Source: Sorghum bicolor (taxonomy: Eukaryota; Streptophyta; Magnoliopsida; Poales; Poaceae). From it: DNA of 64,000 nucleotides. The notes under the pieces were generated by a model. That model searched no databases, was not told where the DNA came from, and saw nothing but the letters and a program-made list of their open reading frames with translations. The stretch covers positions 23,490,501 through 23,554,500 of the forward strand of contig NC_012870.2 in NCBI RefSeq assembly GCF_000003195.3. The letters are read 5' to 3'. The translations under genes were made by a program, and so were the position numbers. Positions 59,516 to 64,000 of this stretch are shown in pieces (within the stretch, counting starts at the first letter, position 1; each line of letters begins with the position of its first letter).

Positions 59516-60692
59516 TTTAACCTTTTCTTATTTATTTTTGCTTACAATAATTAGAATAATTTTAATAATTGCATAGTAAATAGAATAAGAGGTATTAATT
59601 TGTTAAAAAATAATAGTTCCATTTCTATTTGTCTAATTGCTTACATAATAAATTTAGAAACATAAAATCTTTCCATCTCTTATATTAGCAAACTTAAATA
59701 TAAAAAATAATTAATATTTTGTTAATGCAAAAATGTATTATTTAATTTTAACATCTTAAAGTAGGTGTTTTTGATAGAAAATTTGTTTGTGCATTATTTA
59801 AACATAAATTTTATTTATTTATCATCATTTATCTTCAAAATCATGATATACGTGATATTCACCATTACATCGGATTGTTTATTAAAGATTTTTCCCTATT
59901 TCTTATTGATTTATGCTTACAACAATATTCACCATTACATCGGATTATCTCTAACAACTTTGTATTCAAATTTTTTTCATTTCAAGTCATCAAATGGGTC
60001 ATTTGACCAAGTTTGACCAAAGTCGAAGCATTGGTTTTTAGAAACACACACTTTGACCGAATCCTATATGGTCCCAAATGAAAAAGTAATGAATACAAAG
60101 TTTTTTGCACTCATCAAGTTCTACATTTGGTCTAATGGTCAACTTTTCTTTTGGAAAAGTTTGAACCACTCAATTTTGAATTTTGAAAGAATTCATGGCC
60201 ACGCATCGGTTTTCGGAACCCTAAATGGTCTCGAACGGAAAAGTCATAAATACCAATATTGTTCCACTCATCAAAATCTACATTTAATATATAGACCATT
60301 TTTGCATTTGACGAAGTGTTGGGAAGGTGTAGTTCAAAATCCACAATTGACACATATAGTTTCATATAGTTTGTGTGAGATTCAAGAATTGGTGGCTATT
60401 ATGAACTTAAACTTTCTCAAATGGAAAAATTGTCTATATAAAAAGTTTAGATCTTGATGATATCTAACAACTTGGTATTCGAAATGTTTTCATTTTAAGT
60501 AATTTAGTTTGTCATTTGACCAAGTTTGACCAAGTTTGACTATTTTTGCATTTGACAAACAATTGACACATCTCTTATAATAGCAAACTTAAATGTCATT
60601 TCATTATTTGAAATGATATAAAATAAGAAAAACTAATATAAACATCTTAAGTTACAATTGTCACATACACATACTCTATTGCAATCTATTTA
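59516..60692. other. AT-rich 3' region of the TNP2 gene
   Basis: Contains a degenerate tandem repeat built on CATTTGACCAAGTTTGACC and CACTCATCAAxxTCTACATTT (copies near 59,995, 60,105, 60,265, 60,515). I recall similar repeats next to grass TNP2 genes. No coding exon found. Confidence 0.5.
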
Positions 60693-63600
60693 TTAGGCGG
60701 GCACAATAGTGATCTTCTTTTTGACGTATGTTCCTTGGTCATGATCTTGACGTAACCATGGAGTGTCCTCAGTATTTATCAGTATGCTCGGATCTTTGGT
60801 CATATTGAAAGGCGTGATTCGGTCATCCCTTTCATAATCTTCTGAAATATCTCACTTGTCCTCAATTCCCACAATGTTTCTTTTCCCTGAGAGAACTATA
60901 TGGCGTTTTGGCTCATTTGTTGATTTGTTGTCATTTTTCCCTCTCTTCTGTTTTGTAGACATGTCTTTCACATAGAACACCCGATTCACATCAGCAGCAA
61001 GGACGAATGGTTCATCTTTGTAACCAACATTATTGAGGTCCACTGTTGTCATTCCATAGTCTTTGTCAACTGTCACCCTGCCTCCGGTAACCTTCACCCA
61101 TTAGCACCGGAACAAAGGGATTTTAAAATTAGGTGCGTAGTCTAGTTCCCAAATCTCCTCTATACGGCCATAATATGTTTGTCTATTTCCATTCGGGTCT
61201 ATGGCGTCTACGCGAACTCCACTATTTTAGTTCGTGCTTCTTTTATCTTGGCCTAGGGTGTAAAATGTATTTCCATTTATCTCGTACCCTTTGTACGTGA
61301 GGATGTGCCATGATGGTTGCCTAGCCAACAAATACAGTTACTCATCAATCTAGTCATTACCCTGACATTCTTTTCGTAACCAATCGCTGAAAGTGTCTAT
61401 GTGCTGACGCATAAACCAAGCTTCATTCTTTTTTGGGAATTGGGATCGTAGGAAGTCCTTGTGTTTCGTGACATACGGCTCCACCACGGATGAGTTTTGA
61501 AGAACTGTGTAGTGTGCTTTATTGAAAGAATCGTCCCCCGTACCGATGTATGTTTTCTTTCCTAGTGTTCCCTTTCCACTCAGTCTCCCCTCGTGTCGCG
61601 ATTCAGGAACACCAATTGGGTCAAGTTTAGGAATGAATTCAACACAGAACTCAATGACCTCCTCTGTCCCATAGCCCTCTGCGATGCTTCCTTCTGGCTG
61701 AGCACGTTGGTGAACATATTTCTTCAGAACTCCCATAAACCTCTCGAAGGGAAACATATTATGTAGGAACACATGACCCAGAATATTGATCTCCTTGACC
61801 AGATGAACTAGGAGGTGTGTCATGATATCAAAGAAGGATGGAGGGAACACTAACTCAAAGCTGACAAGACATTGAACCACATCATTCTGTAGAGCAGCTA
61901 GTTCCAGTGGATTGATTGCCTTCTGAGAAATTGCATTGAGGAATGCATATAGCTTTACGGTGGCCAAACGTACATGTGGAGGTAGAATTCCTCTTAATGC
62001 AACTAGAAGCAATTGCGTCATAAGCACATGGCAGTCATGCGACTTTAAGTTCAGAAATTTCTTCTCATGCACATTAATTATACCTTTTATATTAGAGGAG
62101 AATCCAGATGGGACCTTGATGCTGCTTAAGCATTCAAACATGATTTCTTTCTCTTCATTGCTAAGAGTGTAACTAGCAGGTCTTAAATATTGGCGTCCAT
62201 CATCTGTCTTCTCTGGATGCAGGTTGTCTCGTTCTTCCATGCGTTGCAAGTCTTGTCGTGCTTCAAGTGAATCCTTAGGCTTACCATATACACCCATGAA
62301 TCCTAGAAGGTTCAGACAAAAATTCTTTGTTAGGTCCATGATGTCGATCGTATTCCGGACCTCTAGGACTTGCCAATAGGGTAGCTCTCAAAATATTGAC
62401 TTCTTCTTCCACATGGGTGCATGACCCGCTACATCTTTTGGAACTGGTTGGCTGCGTTGTCCCTTACCAAAAACTACTTTCACATCCTTAACCATCTCAA
62501 ATACATCTTCTCCAGTTCTGTTGCGAGGCTTGCATCGGTGGTCTGCTTTACCTTTAAAATGCTTTCCTTTCTTTCTAACTGGGTGATTCATAGAAAAAAA
62601 ATCGACGATACCCAAGGTACATGACCTTTCTGCATTTTTTCAAATATATACTATCAAGGTCATCAAAACAGTGTGTGCATGCATTATATCCCTTGTTTGT
62701 CTGTCCTGAAAGATTACTTAGAGCAGGCCAATCATTGATTGTCACAAACAATGGTGCTCATAGGTCGAAGTGTTCCTGTTTGTACTCATCCCACACACGA
62801 ACACCTGTTTCACTCCATAAAAGAAGGAGTTCTTCAATTAATGGCCTTAGATAGACATCAATGTCATTGCCCGGTTGCTTCGGGTCTTGGATGAGCACCA
62901 GCATCATAATGAACTTTCGCTTCATGCATAACCATGGAGGAAGGTTGTAGATACATAGTGTAACAGGCCAAGTGCTATGACTACTGCTTTGCTCACCAAA
63001 AGGATTCATATCGTCCGTACTTAAAGCGAACCTTAAGTTTCTTGCGTCTTTTGCAAACTCTGGAAATTCCCTATCTATTGCTCTCCACTGGGACCCATTA
63101 GCGGGTGTCTCAACATGTTGTCTACTTTACGTTCTTCTTTGTGCCACCACAACAATTTTGCATGGTCCTTATTTCTAAAAAGACGTTTCAGACGTGGTAT
63201 TATAGGAGCATACCACATAACCTTTGCAGAAATTTTTTTTTCTGGGACGTTCTTCCCCCTCAACATCGCCAGGGTCATCTCGCCTGATCTTATACCGTGA
63301 TGCTTTACATACGGGGCATTCATCTAAATTCTCGTAGTCCTTGCCACAGTATAGGATGCAGTCATTAGGACATGTATGTATCTTCTTGATTTCTAATCCC
63401 AAAGGACAGACGATCTGTTTTGCTTCGTATGTAGTAGTGGGCAGTTCATTAGGCTTCAGCAGCTTTTTTTTGGATCTTCACTAATTGTCCAAATGCCTTA
63501 TCAGATACACCATTCTGTGTCTTCCATTTTAACAACTCCAGTGTTGTACCCAGTTTTTTTTGCCCATCCTGGGCAAATGGGTATAGTAATTTCTTATGAT

Positions 63601-63999
63601 CTTCTAACATGTGGTCAAACTTTGTCTTCTCTTTTTTTTACTTTCGCAATCTTTCTGTGCATCACGAATGACATCACCAAGAGCATCATCTTCAACAGGT
63701 GTGCCTTCTGCACCTGCCTCATCTTCAGCTTCTCCCATTGCTGTATCACCGAAGTCACCGTATTGAGCAATAATGTCGTCAGGCTCCAACTGTTCTTCTT
63801 CACCTTCTTCCATCATTATCCCGTTTTCTCCATGCTTGGTCCAACAAATATAGTTTGACATAAAACCCGCTTCAACAAATGTGAGTGAATATTTCTAGAG
63901 CTAGAATATTTCTTCAAATTCTGACACAAGGCACATGGACAACATATGAATCCATCCCGCTTGTTTTCCTCGGCCACTCTTAAGAAATAATGCACACCA
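60693..63999 (-). pseudogene. TNP2-like: CACTA transposase TNP2-like, runs off the window
   Basis: Minus-strand remnant in family order. The N-terminal zinc-finger-like transposase-associated domain (CCPCALCQNLKKY, near 63,930; one-base frameshift near 63,868), acidic linker, IHTCPNDCILYCGKDYENLDECPVC (63.36 kb), Transposase_21 blocks at 63.3-62.4 kb (ending near KHFKGKADHRC), DUF4218-like region open for 329 codons (61,350-62,339; FHHLLVHL-type region reads MTHLLVHLVKEINILG), and a DUF4216-like tail with HIVLSGKRNIVG, ending at 60,693-60,695. Stops include TAA at 61,102-61,104 and TGA at 60,852-60,854. Its start is beyond 63,999. Confidence 0.85.
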
Positions 64000-64000
64000 T

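Overview
This is plant nuclear DNA from a grass, most likely Sorghum or a close Andropogoneae relative. The evidence is nested LTR retrotransposons of grass Ty3/gypsy type, a plant L1-type LINE, CACTA genes, hAT and MULE debris, and at least ten copies of a TAA-flanked MITE whose ends read GGCCTTGTTTAGTTC, which I associate with sorghum. There are no prokaryotic signals. Nearly all coding capacity belongs to decayed transposons.

The exception is on the minus strand at 17,053-22,748. Seven GT-AG exons join in frame into a 183-residue protein with one telobox-like MYB/SANT domain. Its long third intron holds a 600-bp hAT element and a 2.5-kb solo LTR, itself inside a small MITE. Its first exon and upstream region (22.7-25.0 kb) are duplicated at 0.2-1.2 kb and 15.5-16.04 kb (copy A). 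Copy A has lost the start codon and is split by a 14.3-kb gypsy element.

Layout: 0.2-1.19 kb, copy A, first part. 1,192-15,489, gypsy element RE1 (minus strand; 1,047-bp LTRs, TSD TGTAG) with decayed gag-pol and, on the opposite strand between pol and the 3' LTR, a multi-exon antisense gene. 15.5-25 kb, rest of copy A, the MYB gene and its upstream copy B. 25-28.5 kb, intergenic DNA with MITEs. 28.58-34.52 kb, a dead LINE. 35,915-45,526, gypsy element RE2 (plus strand; TSD GTACG), related to RE1 but lacking one ~4.67-kb block from gag into integrase, and keeping the antisense gene. 46-48.4 kb, nested MITEs. 48.6-50.6 kb, a long-TIR element carrying a GC-rich tandem repeat (Pack-MULE-like). 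51.2-52.8 kb, Helitron-like ends around a CACTA end. 53.3-64 kb, CACTA material: a decayed Ptta-domain/Ulp1-protease gene between subterminal repeats, then a decayed TNP2 transposase running off the window.

The features most worth following are the MYB gene with its disrupted upstream duplicate, and the antisense gene retained by an element that has lost its own replication enzymes. All TE reading frames inspected contain stops or frameshifts, so any movement would need enzymes supplied in trans.
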